Position numbers and translations under genes: made by a program. The notes beneath the pieces are model-generated. The model saw nothing but the letters and a program-made list of their open reading frames with translations. It was not told the origin of the DNA and did not search any database. A stretch of 64,000 nucleotides of DNA from Apricaphanius iberus (lineage: Eukaryota; Chordata; Actinopteri; Cyprinodontiformes; Aphaniidae). Below are positions 46,311 to 56,275 of this stretch, one piece after another; positions within the stretch are counted from its first letter, which is position 1; every line of letters starts with the position of its first letter. The stretch is from contig JAPXFQ010001710.1 of NCBI GenBank assembly GCA_028564705.1, positions 186,001-250,000 on the forward strand, given 5' to 3'.

Positions 46311-49300
46311 AATCAAATTAATGAATGACATAAACATTTAAAATTAAACATCCACCTAAATAATTCCCCCCTATACGGAGCAACTTTGAAATCATCTATT
46401 GCAATTAAATAATACAGTTAAAATTATGTTAATATTGATTTGCCATGTGTTTATAACATGCAAGTAAGATGTATAGTTAATCCTTTTTTTTCTAAATTCA
46501 TAATCATTTAAAAAAGTCTAAGTAATTATTTCATAGTATATTATCCTTTTTCCCGAGACCAGGAGGATGAATAATTGAACCTATCGATTGCTGTGTGACA
46601 ACACTGTACTGTTTCATGAAGCGAGGAAAAGTGCAGTCGGTTAGACAGAAACCGGAGAAGGTTAGTAAAGTGACAAACCGCAGGGGCATGGGGCAAGGGC
46701 TGCAGTGTGGTTCACTGCGTCCACCGTGGGCTGATGTGACAGACGATGCTTACCTGGAGAGATGCCATTCCCATCTGCTCCACGTCAAAGCTAGAGAGCT
46801 TACAGTCCAGGGAACCTGGCTTGTCTCGGCTGCACAGCCTGACCATGACTATCTCTGTCCTTCAAGTTCTTTCAGATGATGAATCAGAGTTTATTTCTGC
46901 TCCGAAAAAAATTTACTATATTTTTATTGGTATTGGTTAAACAGAGACCAAGAAGAATATCAAGAGTGACTAGGGATGGGTTTACTTTTAAATCATGATG
47001 AGCATTCAAGCACATAAGGCCTTTTTTAATGCACTCTTTGCTGGAAGATACAGCTCACGGAGGTTAATAGATGTTACATTAAAGGACATTACATTCAGTT
47101 GATTTTATTTCCTTTGTGACAAAGATCAGAGAGCATCTACTTGATAAAAATGGAAACATAAATCTAATTAATTGAAACCCTCAAATAACAAAGATAAATA
47201 AAAAATATATATTTGTGGCTGTCCAACCATAATCTCAGAATTATGTGTCACAGTAAACTATGGGAACATCTACAAAACAATCAAAATAGGATAGAAAATA
47301 ACTGACCTTTTAAATATTTTCTTTGGCTATCAAAAATGACCTTAGAAATACCCCTAAATATTTATTAATTAATTAATTTTATATAAAAAAACAAATTCCA
47401 CTTATATGTTGCCATTGTTGTTTACTTTCAAGAGCTTCCTGGGTAATGATGTCAAATGGTTGCCACCACATTGGCTCAATAGGTTCTGTTCAGCCTTTCG
47501 GCTCAACACCTAGATGATATGACAATAGATTATAACGAAGGAAGCAAAAAGTAGAAAGAAAAAAAATTAATCATGACACTTTGCTGTTCACTGATCCCAA
47601 CTTGGAAGAAAGTCCCTTTTTTTCTGAAGCTCTTCATAGAAGAAAGTAAGCATTGGGATAAAATACTATCTACTATAGGTTAGCAAAGCTAGGTGCAAAA
47701 TATATACCAAACATGGTTAATCACATGTCTGACTGTGCCAACAGATATCTGATCTAATAAAACCTTGAGGCAGTTTACGTCTATCTAGATGTCAGCTTCC
47801 ATGACAGGAAGAGTGCTGCTCCACTAGATCGGAAAACCCAAAAGTAAGACAAAACGTCAAGGCATTACCACAATTTTGCTAATATATTTTATCCTGTATC
47901 TTCTATGACATGCTGTAAAATATATTTTAATAGAACTAGAAATATCCCTCTGTGCTGTTGTGATATTTAAGGTCAAGTAGGCTAAATGTATTAGCCGTTT
48001 TTAACTTCTGCCCCTTGAGAGCTTTTTTCCTGCATGTATTAGATGTGTCCCTGCTACAATATATCTGCGGCTAAACTAACCTTTCATTTTTGTTGAAGTG
48101 TGATGGATCAGGATAACAAAGTCATTAGGGGCCTCAAGCATAACTTAATTTGGGGCCCATTCTCAAAACATTAGCACATAACAATATCTCAGTACAGTTG
48201 TGGCATATGATAAATAGGGTGGTGTTTAAAAGACTCTTAGATAAATGGTTATGTGCTAAGATGGGTTTATGGACAAGCCAAAGCTCATCTTTTTCTTGAT
48301 GCTGAAAAATCAAATTAAACTGTTTAAAATCTGTTTAAGTCAAAGCATTTACTGGAGGTGGACTGGAATGTCTGTCGAGGTTGCACTTGCCTCTCTAGTC
48401 TAGTGATGTAGTAGGATTGCTCCTGCTTATGCTAGCTTTGCTCTTGTTTTTATTGTTGTCCATTTTGGCATGGATCCATGACAAAGCATCTTCTTTACTG
48501 CCTCCAAAAATCCTGTTTAATAGACTACAGCACCCTCTGCTTCATGTATTGGGCCAGTACATTATACATCATGTGTGCAATTTGCATGCACACTCTAAGG
48601 ATGATTGACAATTAGGAGGATCAATATTGTAGTAGATCCGCCTGAAAGAAAAAGATCCTCTGCTATACCTTTCATGAAAAATCAAGTGGAATTGCCCTAA
48701 AGCTGTTTCCTAAATCCGAAGCTACTACCAGAAGCCAAACTGAGCTTGGTGTCTCTAAGGAGTTATACCTGTTTCCTGACAAGTCATGTCATGATGTTTT
48801 ATTAACATTTTACTATAAATGGTTTAGAATAAATGGAATCCACTCCTCTTAGCTAGAGCTGCCAATTTTTGGACAATTGTTTTACCACATTCTGAGAATC
48901 CAACCAGTAATGTTTTCAGGGTTACAGACCCTCGTTATTTTAACAATCTGTTAATATCTATTAGTGGAGTTAGTGGAAACCTTCACTCATTTTGCTCTGT
49001 GCTTTTAAGAGCTCCTGTAAAGCCACTAATTTCTATGGTTTTATGATTTGACACTTGAGTGCGGCTAATTACCATAACCTGTTGACATCTTAAAAGGTGT
49101 ATGTATGGTGTTTGGTTAAATTGCACAGCCCATCTCCACAGAGCACAACCTCAGTTTTCCTTGCCTCCATGGTAATTATTAATGCACTCTGTTCTTTGAG
49201 CCATGCACTTTTTAGGCACTGCAAACACAAACTTCTTTAGTTTAGAGTGGACGTTCTCAGTAATTGTGTTTAGGTTCATGTCATTACAGAAAAGTTAAGA

Positions 49301-49596
49301 TTTTTTGTAAAGTGGATCCCACCGAAGGTCGCCTGCTGTTTGGTCCCAGTCAGAGTCGGGTTAGACTGCCATCTGTAATTACAGTCATTAACACAGCAGA
49401 TCTAGTGTTAATGGTGATCCTACAGTCTATAGCTCTTTATTTTCTTTCTTGACAATCATTTTAAACACTAATTAAGATTGTGTCATTACTTGAGTATAAA
49501 AGCAAGAAAAAAATCAGTGTTTTGCTTGCATCTCAATTGAGCCTTTTAATTTCTGGATGATTTGAGAGAGTTTGTATCAGACCGTGTGCTGGCTAA
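46311..49596. other. No gene recognised
   Basis: Long AT-rich stretch. A GC-richer patch at 46620-46880 holds a 94-codon plus-strand frame (46595-46879) without recognised domain. Otherwise nothing coding or repeated stands out. Confidence 0.4.
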
Positions 49597-49806
49597 TTAA
49601 TCTTTCTCTCTGAGTGACAGTCTTCCCTTTCTCCTCTTTCCAGTTGCATTAACAGGATCCACAGTTGCAACATGGACAACTTCTGGCCAGTGTCCGGCTT
49701 CATCTGATGTGCTGAAATATGTTTGAGTTGTGATGTTGACTGTAGGGGGCGAGATCTGTACACATATAGATTGTAGGGCTGCATGAGGTGTGTCAACACT
49801 TTTCAT
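49597..49806 (-). CDS. Candidate host exon, unidentified extracellular-type protein
   Basis: I do not recognise the gene. On the minus strand a plausible acceptor '...TATATGTGTACAG' at about 49757 precedes an open stretch reading 'ISPPTVNITTQTYFSTSDEA' then 'HWPEVVHVATVDPVNATGK'. This is balanced in composition, has two N-glycosylation motifs (NIT, NAT) and looks more like real coding sequence than its AT-rich neighbours. No clear donor follows and no neighbouring exon was found, so it may be an isolated exon of a long-intron gene or a chance frame. Confidence 0.2.
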   Translation of the reverse strand: MKSVDTPHAALQSICVQISPPTVNITTQTYFSTSDEAGHWPEVVHVATVDPVNATGKRRKGRLSLREKD

Positions 49807-50515
49807 TCATCAGCCTGAGGCGTTTATGCACTTTGTTAGAGAAGATTGTTCTCATGGCATTTGGTTTCTGCCTTTTTTCTAGCCATCAGTTCAGGTTGGC
49901 TCCTTCAGCTCTTGTGGTCAAGAAAATGGCACAATAGGGAAAAAGGGAGAGGTGTGCAAGCATAACGGTGGGTCCTTAGGAAGATAATTTTGTCTACAAG
50001 TTTGTGTTCTCCCTCAGAAAGCAGTCAATAATTACACTTCTGTTTTTTCCCCACCTAATTTAAAATTGTGATTTAAAGTAGCAAAGTGGAGCATTGTTGT
50101 TGTATATTTACTGGGAAAATGTGAAGAAATAAGTCTATAAACAGTTTGGCAACCATGTACAGTAATTATCCATGAAGCCATTGTAAAGGTGAAATAATAG
50201 CTAAATCATTAGGCTGAACAAATAACTAGAATTTTTAAAGCATTAAGAATGTTCATTTCCGTTTTTGACTAACAATGAATTTTAGAGGAAAATTCTAAAG
50301 TATGGAGGTATTTTTGGTGCAAACGAATTTGTGCCTTGGAACTCTGAGGTTGAAGTCACATAGATATGTATAATTTTTTTTCTCAACATGCACACAGGTC
50401 AGTGAACGCAACTTTACAAAACTGCTGATGCAACTCACAAAAATTGCTTTACAAGGCACATTCTTTTCCCTGGGCTTCTCCTTTTTCTCCATTTGTAATG
50501 CTTAAATTGCAGAAC
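49807..50515. other. No gene recognised
   Basis: AT-rich sequence up to the RTE LINE target duplication; nothing identifiable. Confidence 0.5.
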
Positions 50516-50526
50516 ATTCTGTGACT
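50516..50526 (+). repeat. Target-site duplication of the RTE LINE, left copy
   Basis: ATTCTGTGACT, repeated exactly at 63912-63922 after the GATG tail. Confidence 0.9.
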
Positions 50527-50581
50527 CCTGGGCCCCCCTTCCCATGAGCTCACCACCTGTGGGAGGGGCCATAGGGGTCGG

Positions 50582-51882
50582 GTGCCGTGCAAGACGGGCG
50601 GTGGCCGAAGGCGGGGACCTTGGCGGTCCGATCCTCGGCTGCAGAAGCTGGCTCTTGGGACGTGGAACGTCACCTCTCTGGTGGGGAAGGAGCCGGAGCT
50701 GGTGTGCGAGGCTGAGAGGTTCCGACTGGACATCGTCGGCCTTGCCTCGACGCATGGCTCTGGCTCTGGAACCCGTCTCCTCGAGAGGGGTTGGACTCTC
50801 TTCCACTCTGGAGTTGCTCCCGGTGAGAGGCGCCGAGCTGGGGTGGGCATACTTGTTGCCCCCCATCTCGGCGCCTGTACGTTGGGGTTTACCCCGGTGA
50901 GTGAGAGGGTAGCCTCCCTCCGCCTACGGGTGGGGGGACGGGTGCTGACTATTGTTTGTGCTTATGCACCGAACAGTAGATCAGACTACCCACCCTTCTT
51001 GGAGTCCTTGGAGGGGGTGCTGGAGAGTGCTCCTTCTGGAGACTCCCTCATTCTCCTGGGAGACTTCAACGCTCACGTTGGCAATGACAGTGAGACCTGG
51101 AGAGGCGTGGTTGGGCGGTATGGCCCCCCCGATCTGAACCCGAGCGGTGTTTTGTTGTTGGACTTCTGTGCTCGTCATGGATTGTCCATAACGAACACCA
51201 TGTTCAAGCATAAGGGTGTTCATGTGTGCACTTGGCACCAGGACACCCTAGGCCGCGGCTCGATGATCGACCTGGTTGTCGTTTCATCTGACCTGCGGCC
51301 GCATGTTTTGGACACTCGGGTGAAGAGAGGGGCGGAGCTATCCACCGACCACTACCTGGTGGTGAGTAGGCTCCGGTGGTGGGGGAAGACGCCGGACAGA
51401 CCTGGTAGGCCCAAACGTGTTGTGAGGGTCTGCTGGGAACGTCTGGCGGAGTCTCCTGTCAGAAGGGGTTTCAACTCTCACCTCCGACAGGACTTCAAAC
51501 ACGTCCCGGGGGAGGCGGGGGACATTGAGTCCGAATGGGCCATGTTCCGTGCCTCCATTGTCGAAGCGGCTGACCGTAGTTGTGGCCGCAAGGTAGTTGG
51601 TGCCTGTCGTGGCGGCAACCCTCGAACCCGCTGGTGGACACCGGCGGTGAGGGATGCTGTCAAGCTGAAGAAGGAGTCCTATCGGGCCTTCTTGGCCTGT
51701 GGGACTCCGGAAGCAGCTGATAGGTACCGGCAGGCCAAGCGGAGTGCGACTCGGATGGTCGCTGAGGCAAAAACTCGGGCGTGGGAGGAGTTTGGAGAGA
51801 CCATGGAGAACGACTTCCGTATGGCTTCGAAGCGATTCTGGTCCACCATCCGGCGTCTCAGGGGGGGGAAGCGGTCTGCCGC
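50582..51882 (+). pseudogene. RTE ORF, endonuclease half (interrupted by provirus)
   Basis: AP-type endonuclease nicks the target for RNA copying. Motifs: 'LGTWNVTSL' (about 50650), '[20 protein letters not shown]' (50727-50786), where the usual ET dyad is ST, '[12 protein letters not shown]' (about 51054-51090), '[14 protein letters not shown]' and 'STDHYLVV' (51340-51363). A Lys/Arg-rich linker with '[17 protein letters not shown]' follows up to the insertion. The open frame is uninterrupted by stops; beyond 51882 the last codons (VVGV) are LTR sequence. The start at 50582 is simply the first open codon context. The natural start lies upstream or is lost through 5' truncation. Confidence 0.85.
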
Positions 51883-52420
51883 TGTTGTTGGTGTTTAATT
51901 ACATGCAAAACATAGATATAGATATATAGCTACAATGAAGACTCAGGACAACACAGCTTCTGTTCTAGGAAGTAGCTTCAGCCGGGTTTTATTGGATCTT
52001 GGTTCTCAATACAATGCTACATAGGTCATTGACCTCTATATCTAACATTCTATATCCATTGTCTATTAACAATTGACATACCTTATCTCTGAGCAGACGT
52101 CCTCGCTGAGATCCCAGCAGACCAACTAAAACCCCCTCCTCTAAAAGGAGCCCTATCTTTTATACTTGATCACTGCGTCACTTACGGGAACCATCTGGTG
52201 TTCTTTGGCCAGCGCAACCACTTGGCTCCGACATTAGTTTATCTTCAGGCGCCTAATTGTCTGGTTCTGAAGAGGCCAGAAAAGCTGGGAACAAAACATT
52301 TCCTAGAATCGCTTAATGACAAGTCTTTCGTGGAAGTACCACGTGCATCTTGTCAGCTTCTGAGAATTGATGCACGTGTTGATTACACGTGCCATGTAGG
52401 CCCAAATTTTGGCTTCTACA
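51883..52420 (-). repeat. 3' LTR of the provirus
   Basis: 538 bp, bounded by TG...CA in either orientation; the match with the other LTR runs exactly from 51883 to 52420. Minus-strand features: U3 begins TGTAGAAGCC with three CACGTG motifs (52386-52391, 52373-52378, 52340-52345), TATAAAA at 52164-52158, and AATAAA at 51993-51988. It is preceded on the minus strand by a purine-biased 'AAACCGGGGAA' (52421-52431), a plausible polypurine primer. It is flanked on the left by CCGC (51879-51882), the 4-bp target duplication. Confidence 0.92.
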
Positions 52421-53148
52421 TTCCCCGGTTTGATGCCATTAGGCATCACTAATTAGCTACCTATAAATGCAGTTAATATGAGTATTATATGGTAAGTAAA
52501 CATCAATATGGTAGGATATACTGTGGTAAATGGGCATATGACAGACACATAAAAGTAACATTATAATGGGACTTATGCAGGATTACACATGTCCAAAGTA
52601 ATGGTGAGTAAAAATCAAACCTATGTCAGTTGTGGTCCGTTGTGTGGGATCAAAAACCTGCCGCTACAAGAACAGGGAAAATTATCCCACTGCCCCCCCG
52701 GCCAGGCGACAACCTTACGGTCCACCGGACCTTCAAGCGACATGAGGCATAATCCTTAATATAGCATTACCAAAATGTGATTAAATGCAATCCTTAATAA
52801 GTCTGACACAAGTGAGAGTAAATGGCACAAATGAGAATAAATGTAAACATTAAAACATTCAACTTAGTTATAAATTCAAATTACCAACTGGCTTATTTGT
52901 TGTAACATACTAGAAATAACATATGAAACACATAACATATAACAGATGAGAAAATGTTGATCTTGTCCATCCCGGGAAGGTATGATCGATATGGTGTTAA
53001 ACAGTCTCGATAGTCCACATATAATGAACACAATGAATAGAGTAAGAGTATAAATCCTTCTTGAAGATTACGATGAGGGATGAAGGGGTGATGAGGTGAT
53101 GGTGTCCTGGAGGGGACTTGTAGTCAGAAAGCACTTAATTGAGCTTGT
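52421..53148 (-). other. Proviral sequence between env and 3' LTR
   Basis: About 730 bp with no frame above noise. A G-run/C-run pair lies near 52693-52700. It may hold 3' UTR or the remains of an accessory gene; nothing is recognisable. Confidence 0.5.
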
Positions 53149-54951
53149 TTAACAGTCTTGGCTTAGATACTTAGACATGTTGGGGGCAGAAGGATTGTTC
53201 ATTGCGATCACTTCCAACTGGATCAGCTGGGTTGCAGCAGCCAGGTTCATCTGTTTGATCAGTGTCCTTGTCCATACTCTCCTCACCACAGGTATGACGA
53301 GACATGTCAATAAGAAAATTACAATTAGAACTATGGTCGCACTAATTGCCACCTTAATTAGCATTGCTTTCCAATCTCCTAAATTTAGATCTAACCACCC
53401 CCCAGACCAGTCATTCTTCCCAGCATTCAAACTAAGTTCTTCTCTAAGTGCTCTAAGTTTTGTCATTGCGGCAGTAAAGGATCCTTCGTTAGAAGTGTGT
53501 GATGGAATATACGTGCAACATTCTGTATCTTGAAATAATTCGCAGACTCCTCCTTTATCTGCCAACAGCCAGTCCAAAGCCTGTCGATTTTGTAGAGTCA
53601 TCTTACTAGTCTCATGTAATTGTTGACTTAACATTCCAAGAGCATCTCCAGTATAATTAAGGATTCGCTGTTGATTATAATAAATATAATTAATCCATTC
53701 TACATTCTTATTTATGGTAATCTGAGGAATTATTGACTCAAATCCTGCTTTTACTTCATGTCTTGCTTTGAATTCATTTGGAATTCCTTTGGGTTGTCCT
53801 ATTATATCAAGATAAACATTCTGATCTGGCACATACTGTCTCTTTATTCTAGGATTAGCATTCAAACGATCAAGGTTAATTATCTCATTCACACCTTCAT
53901 ACAACATTGTGACAGGTATTTTCAATCTTACCATGGTGCACAAACCTATCCATCGTGGTGGCAAAGTGTTTCTTAGGATGTCATCTCCACACATAAAATA
54001 ACTATCTGCTATTGCCCAAGTTTGTTCACTCAGAAAGTGTAGAGGAGGGAGTGTCATAGTCATATTATCACAGGTCTGACTCAGGGGTTCAGGTTTTTCA
54101 TACCAAACTGGTGTGGTAACAAAAATAGGTGTCACGTTAGCATGTGGAAACCATGATAGAACCCAAGTTACCTTACAGTTGACTGTTCTGTTACCCATCA
54201 AGGTTCCTTCACTCTCAGAGAAGCCTCCGCTAGCAAAACATTCATATTCAGCATCATAGTCTACTTTATACGTAGTTGGAGGACCATTTTGTGCTGTTGA
54301 AATGTTAAATTCTGCACATTTATCTCCTATTTTGTAACCTCTATGTTCGTCTAAATAATTATGAATTCTTCTCGACCCATAGAGTAATCTGCATTTAATT
54401 CCACACATGGAAAATCTGAAAAATAATGGTGTACCACTTGCATTGTTGAATTCTCCTAATTTACAAGCTTGTTTTTGTACCGAAGCACATTCCTCAAAGG
54501 TATATTTTTCTGGAATTGCAATTGGAGGAATTCTTGGTGAACCAGAACATATAATACATTCTTTGGAAGTCATTTCTCTTGCTGTATACCATGCCCATAA
54601 ATACCAGCTATTTTGATTAGCTTCTTCCCAAAGTTTATCTGTTGTTAACTTTGGCCTTTTTGCTCTGGGGATGATCACATTAATTGATTTTGTTTTAATC
54701 GGTTTATAGCTAGGATCATTTGTATTTTGATATTGTGATCCCTTAATTGTATCTAGTCCCCCCTGACGACGGTCAGAACTGACCTCGTCACCTGGCTTAA
54801 TCATACTTTGTGTAACTACATTGGTTGCCTGTTTCATGGAAGGCTTATTATTAGCTACAGGTGGGGTAGGAGCAACTGGCGCTGCTTGATTAGTTGTTAG
54901 CTTGTTAATTGCTGTTTGTACAGGTGTTGTCTTTACTATTTCAGGTAGCAC
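53149..54951 (-). CDS. env: Retroviral envelope, main open frame
   Basis: The envelope glycoprotein binds and fuses with cells; this is an endogenous copy. The 600-codon frame has no stop. SU part: CIIC (residues 132-135), a CXXC motif of the kind that bonds SU to TM in gammaretroviruses, plus many Cys and N-glycosylation sites. Furin-like site RIKR at 368-371. TM part: an 'LQNRQALDWLLADKGGVC' segment (453-470) of immunosuppressive-domain type, followed by Cys motif CX7CC (470-479), one residue longer than the usual CX6CC. Membrane span at about 531-554 and a cytoplasmic tail of about 45 residues. The frame opens with GTG, not ATG, and has no signal peptide of its own. That lies in the preceding frame (54972-55382), from which it is separated by a frame break. 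Confidence 0.85.
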   Translation of the reverse strand: MLPEIVKTTPVQTAINKLTTNQAAPVAPTPPVANNKPSMKQATNVVTQSMIKPGDEVSSDRRQGGLDTIKGSQYQNTNDPSYKPIKTKSINVIIPRAKRPKLTTDKLWEEANQNSWYLWAWYTAREMTSKECIICSGSPRIPPIAIPEKYTFEECASVQKQACKLGEFNNASGTPLFFRFSMCGIKCRLLYGSRRIHNYLDEHRGYKIGDKCAEFNISTAQNGPPTTYKVDYDAEYECFASGGFSESEGTLMGNRTVNCKVTWVLSWFPHANVTPIFVTTPVWYEKPEPLSQTCDNMTMTLPPLHFLSEQTWAIADSYFMCGDDILRNTLPPRWIGLCTMVRLKIPVTMLYEGVNEIINLDRLNANPRIKRQYVPDQNVYLDIIGQPKGIPNEFKARHEVKAGFESIIPQITINKNVEWINYIYYNQQRILNYTGDALGMLSQQLHETSKMTLQNRQALDWLLADKGGVCELFQDTECCTYIPSHTSNEGSFTAAMTKLRALREELSLNAGKNDWSGGWLDLNLGDWKAMLIKVAISATIVLIVIFLLTCLVIPVVRRVWTRTLIKQMNLAAATQLIQLEVIAMNNPSAPNMSKYLSQDC

Positions 54952-54971
54952 AATAGGTGAGAGTTTTTCTG

Positions 54972-55382
54972 TTACCAGTGTGGTGAGTCTACTAATATAG
55001 TAGGTGCTTCAATAGGTGGGGGTTCTGTTGGTAGCTCCCACACGATCTTAAATCTATCCTCAGGTTTCTGTGCTAGTGTAGGTAGTTTAACTTCCTTAAC
55101 ATTTTCTGTTTGTCTACGTGTTCGTGAATGAAGTGTGTGTTTTAAACTATTGAATACTGGTGTCCTGACTGATCTGGTACGGTGTAGTGACATGTCAGCG
55201 TCATACTTAACTTGTGGTGTTGTGTCTTCTTGCTGTCGTCTTCGCGAATGCTCTAGTGACCGGGCGTTGCCTTCTGCTCCTTTGGGAATTGTCTTCACCT
55301 CCTCCAGGACTAATTCCTTCATCACCAGCATTCCTGCTACCATCCAAGATAGTACAGTTATCAGACCCACAATCTTTTTCAT
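54972..55382 (-). pseudogene. env: Envelope N-terminal leader, cut off by a frame break
   Basis: 136-codon frame starting with ATG at 55382. The hydrophobic N-terminus (MKKIVGLITVLSWMVAGMLV) looks like a signal or signal-anchor, followed by a basic stretch with 'HSRTRRQ', a possible furin-type site. It ends in TAA at 54972, about 20 bp before the env main frame, in a different frame; a single-base change near 54980-54990 could account for this. It overlaps the end of the integrase frame by about 176 bp, as is usual for env/pol overlap. It is best seen as the beginning of env. Confidence 0.7.
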
Positions 55383-56271
55383 GTTTTTCAGTTTTTTCTT
55401 TCTTATTTTCTCGATGGGTACTCTCCTGTTTTGTTTCTCTGACTTTGGTGCAGTGGCTCAGATGATACCACGTTGAGGAACCGTCAACCTGGATTGCCGT
55501 GGGGGTTGCCTGAACCACGAGAAATGGTCCCTCGCGCCTTGGTTCATGCCATTTCCTCCGGAAGACCTTAATATAAACCTGATCTCCAGGAGCCACTGGA
55601 CCTTCGATATCTCTGCTTATGGCAGACTCTTTTTCTTTTTCCTGGAAATAGATTGCTTTGTGGATACTAGTTAGTTGCCTGACATAGCTTTTGAGATCTT
55701 GCTCTGCTTGCTCAAGTGATGGTCCCTTATGGGGACCACAAAACTGTGGGACCGGCATTGGCCTGCCTGTTAGAGCTTCATGTGGAGACACGTGAGTTAC
55801 TCTGTTTTCTTGCATGCGGTAAGAAAGCAAAGCAAGCGGCAACGCATCCACCCAGTTTAGTTTGGCACATGCACACACCTTCCTGATCTTAGTTTTCAAG
55901 GTCAAGTTTACCCGTTCTATAATTCCCTGGGATTGGGGATGATAGACTTCTCCTAATCTCTGTTTAATCCTCAACTGCTGCAAGACTCCCTTAAATACTT
56001 TATGAATGAAAGCTGGGCCATTGTCTGATGAAAGCTCTGTTGGAATTCCAAACCGAGGTATAACCTCTCTGACCAGAAATTTCACAGCACTTTCTGCGCT
56101 CATATCCTTAGAAGGGATTGCTTCAACCCATCGGCTGAATCTGTCAATCACAACCAACATGTATCGCTTTCCCTGCACTGTTTTTATCATGTCTGCATAG
56201 TCAATGACAAGGTGTCTGAATGGACCTTCAGGTATTGGGATGTGTCCTGTTGGTGTTTTTATGCCTTTGTT
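55207..56271 (-). CDS. Retroviral integrase (N-terminal zinc domain missing)
   Basis: Integrase joins viral DNA to the host genome. The frame is open from 56271. Core motifs: first catalytic Asp in 'LVIDYADMI' (just before the ATG at 56190), second in 'LSSDNGPAF' (residue 56 from that ATG), Glu in 'HPQSQGIIERVN' (residue 92), giving the D,D-35-E spacing. The C-terminal SH3-like part has 'REGPFLVVQATPTAIQV', a GPY/F-type module seen in gammaretroviruses and some LTR elements. The HHCC zinc-binding region expected upstream is absent, because the sequence joins protease-side material here. The tail overlaps the env leader. The catalytic triad is intact. Confidence 0.88.
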   Translation of the reverse strand, partial: NKGIKTPTGHIPIPEGPFRHLVIDYADMIKTVQGKRYMLVVIDRFSRWVEAIPSKDMSAESAVKFLVREVIPRFGIPTELSSDNGPAFIHKVFKGVLQQLRIKQRLGEVYHPQSQGIIERVNLTLKTKIRKVCACAKLNWVDALPLALLSYRMQENRVTHVSPHEALTGRPMPVPQFCGPHKGPSLEQAEQDLKSYVRQLTSIHKAIYFQEKEKESAISRDIEGPVAPGDQVYIKVFRRKWHEPRREGPFLVVQATPTAIQVDGSSTWYHLSHCTKVRETKQESTHRENKKEKTEKHEKDCGSDNCTILDGSRNAGDEGISPGGGEDNSQRSRRQRPVTRAFAKTTARRHNTTS

Positions 56272-56275
56272 TTAG
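56255..56275 (-). other. Deletion junction: RT-RNase H lost
   Basis: Protease-linker sequence ending 'TQSKTKA' meets, within about 20 bp and in another frame, sequence reading 'TPTGHIPIPEGPF' just upstream of the first integrase Asp. No RT, RNase H or integrase zinc-domain motifs occur anywhere else between the LTRs. Roughly 2 kb or more is missing judging by usual pol length (inference). Confidence 0.8.

Noticed and set aside
46595..46879. 94-codon plus-strand frame in a GC-richer patch
   Set aside because: No domain, no splice partner and no start context; too weak to call a gene.
50435..50866. Minus-strand frames opposite the RTE endonuclease
   Set aside because: Shadows caused by GC-rich coding of the LINE on the plus strand.
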